Positions 34,657 through 36,098 of a stretch of 36,098 nucleotides of DNA are shown piece after piece; within the stretch, counting starts at the first letter, position 1, and each line of letters starts with the position of its first letter. Source of the DNA: Anaerorudis sp964444915 (GTDB taxonomy: Bacteria; Bacteroidota; Bacteroidia; Bacteroidales; Dysgonomonadaceae); the NCBI GenBank assembly GCA_964444915.1, contig CAYUIY010000011.1, positions 1-36,098 of the forward strand, in the 5' to 3' direction. The notes under the pieces are model-generated. The model was not told the DNA's origin. It saw only the letters and a program-made list of their open reading frames with translations, and made no database searches. A program made the position numbers and the translations under genes.

Positions 34657-36098
34657 ATGAAAAAACTAATTTCATTACCGCCGCATATGGTGGCTTATCT
34701 GAGAAGAAAAAATGATCCTGCTTTTTCGGATTATTTCTTTACTTCCGATCCGGCAAATAAAAAGCTGGGGGCAGGAGGAGGTGCGGCCTGGCTGCTTAAA
34801 GAAAGCAAAGAGAATGAAGACCCTCGATGCGACTTTCTTGAATGGATTGGCAGGGAAAAACGTGTACTGATTCATGCGGGAGGACAAAGCCGACGCTTGC
34901 CGGCTTATGCACCAACGGGGAAGATATTTATCCCGATTCCGGTTTTTCGTTGGGCAAGGGGACAAAAAATCAACCAAACGTTGTTATCGCTACAACTGCC
35001 GTTGTACGAAAAAATAATGGAAAATATTCCGGAAAACCTGCATACTCTTATTGCCAGTGGCGACGTATATATCCATAATGCCGGAAAAATACCCAAGATT
35101 CCTCAGGCCGATATTGTTTGCTGCGGTATTTGGGTAGACGGAGAAATAGCAAGTCGGCATGGCGTTTTCTTTTTTGACCGAAAATCTTCTTTTGCGCTTG
35201 ACTTCATGCTGCAGAAGCCCGATACCGAAACGTTGCAACAACTTTCTCAGACGCACTATTTTATGTTGGATATCGGTTTATGGCTGTTGAGCGACAAAGC
35301 GGTAACCTTGTTGATGAAAAAATCGGGTTATGAAAAGAAAGGTGACGAGATTCATTTCTACGATCTGTATTCACAGTTTGGTCCGGCAATGGGCAACCAC
35401 CCCAGCATTCCCGATCCGGAGATCAATGCGTTGAAAGTGTCCATTTTACCGCTACACGATGCTCGCTTTTATCATTACGGCACATCCAAAGAAATGGTTT
35501 CGTCTACCCTGTCCCTTCAAAATCAAACCTATAATCAGAAGTTGATTCTTCACAAAAAAATAAAACCGCATCCGGCAATTTTTGTACAAAACAGCCGGAT
35601 CGATTATCCCTTGACGGCTAAAAATTCCGATATATGGATCGAAAACAGCTATATCGGCAACCATTGGCAAATAAACAAAAAACATATTCTCACAGGCATT
35701 CCGCCAAACAATTGGTCGCTCACTGTTCCCGAAGGCATTTGCATCGATGGGATACCTATCGGCGAGAATAAATACGTGATCCGGCCTTATGGGTTCGAAG
35801 ACACATTCAGCGGTAGTATTCACGCTTCCGACACGCGTTGGATGGGGAAACCGGCAAAAGAATGGTTTACAAAAAGAGGAATACCCGTCTCGGATGAACT
35901 TTTGTTCCGAACAGACGATATTCAGTTTGCCCGTCTTTTCCCCGTGTGCGCCGGTCAAGAAGAAATGATTTCGGTATTAAAATGGATGATACTTGAAAAC
36001 GAGGATGATACTGCTAGAGAGATATGGCTAAAAAACAAGCGTCTATCTGCCGATGAAATTTCATCGCAAGCCGATATTCAAAAAATCATGGATTCACG
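34657..36098 (+). CDS. fkp: Bifunctional fucokinase / GDP-L-fucose pyrophosphorylase, 3' part beyond window
   Basis: Fkp converts L-fucose to fucose-1-phosphate and then GDP-fucose, the donor for fucosylated surface polysaccharides and glycoproteins in Bacteroidales. About 480 residues are present and the frame is open to the window edge. Bacteroides Fkp has roughly 950 residues, so this is the N-terminal pyrophosphorylase half. Recognisable segments are LGAGGGAAWLLKES (about 37-50), the nucleotidyltransferase signature HAGGQSRRLPAYAPTGKIFIPIP (about 74-96), and the later beta-helix-like part with IWIENSYIGNHW. The kinase domain would lie to the right of the window. The start ATG at 34657 gives the usual MKKLISLPPHMVAYLR opening. 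No neighbour on the same strand is visible. Confidence 0.93.
   Translation, partial: MKKLISLPPHMVAYLRRKNDPAFSDYFFTSDPANKKLGAGGGAAWLLKESKENEDPRCDFLEWIGREKRVLIHAGGQSRRLPAYAPTGKIFIPIPVFRWARGQKINQTLLSLQLPLYEKIMENIPENLHTLIASGDVYIHNAGKIPKIPQADIVCCGIWVDGEIASRHGVFFFDRKSSFALDFMLQKPDTETLQQLSQTHYFMLDIGLWLLSDKAVTLLMKKSGYEKKGDEIHFYDLYSQFGPAMGNHPSIPDPEINALKVSILPLHDARFYHYGTSKEMVSSTLSLQNQTYNQKLILHKKIKPHPAIFVQNSRIDYPLTAKNSDIWIENSYIGNHWQINKKHILTGIPPNNWSLTVPEGICIDGIPIGENKYVIRPYGFEDTFSGSIHASDTRWMGKPAKEWFTKRGIPVSDELLFRTDDIQFARLFPVCAGQEEMISVLKWMILENEDDTAREIWLKNKRLSADEISSQADIQKIMDS

Overview
The window looks like a chromosome segment of a low-GC Bacteroidales bacterium, possibly of the Dysgonomonadaceae/Porphyromonadaceae group (family-level placement is only a guess). 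Evidence: a SusC/SusD polysaccharide utilization locus (PUL) with ECF sigma and FecR regulators, an Fkp-type fucokinase/GDP-fucose pyrophosphorylase, a DUF4919 protein, a SufCDS cluster, a DapF-DapL pair, and upstream elements of the Bacteroidetes type TAnnTTTG (-7) rather than E. coli -35/-10 boxes.

Layout. (1) 1-9384, all minus strand: a PUL read right to left as ECF sigma factor, FecR anti-sigma, SusC with an N-terminal STN signalling domain, SusD lipoprotein, GH16 endo-glycosidase lipoprotein, and a serine-type sulfatase cut by the left edge. As given, fecR carries a 1-nt frameshift in a homopolymer and susC an in-frame TGA, so the sensor/importer half of the locus is either newly inactivated or contains sequence errors. 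Hairpins lie between fecR and susC and, as a perfect 20-bp stem, between susD and the GH16 gene. (2) 9802-13933: a small DUF2905 membrane protein (+), then a minus-strand operon of an anchored NEW3 protein, an ABC ATPase and an ABC-2 permease, preceded by a DUF4919 secreted protein. (3) 14034-24811: housekeeping genes: fabD (-), ROK glucokinase (+), class A PBP (+), CYTH protein (+), ilvE (-), dnaG (+), dapF-dapL (+). (4) 24830-29852, minus strand: mlaE-mlaF-like lipid transporter genes followed by sufC-sufD-sufS, without sufB or an MCE (mlaD) gene next to them. (5) 30006-33623, minus strand: a YihY/BrkB membrane protein, the RNase P RNA gene, and ATP-dependent PEP carboxykinase. (6) 33624-34656: a 1-kb gene-free region with dispersed and inverted repeats, a terminator-like hairpin and a degenerate ~42-bp tandem repeat. 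(7) 34657-end: the 5' half of fkp (+).

How the genes work together: the PUL should bind, cut and import a sulfated glycan. The housekeeping block supplies fatty acid synthesis, sugar phosphorylation, meso-DAP and peptidoglycan synthesis, Fe-S clusters, anaplerotic carbon flux and GDP-fucose for surface glycans. The least expected signals are non-coding: a ~30-bp inverted repeat flanking rnpB, whose left arm is the start of the brkB-like gene, and the repeat-rich region upstream of fkp. I found no complete mobile element, tRNA, rRNA or CRISPR array.
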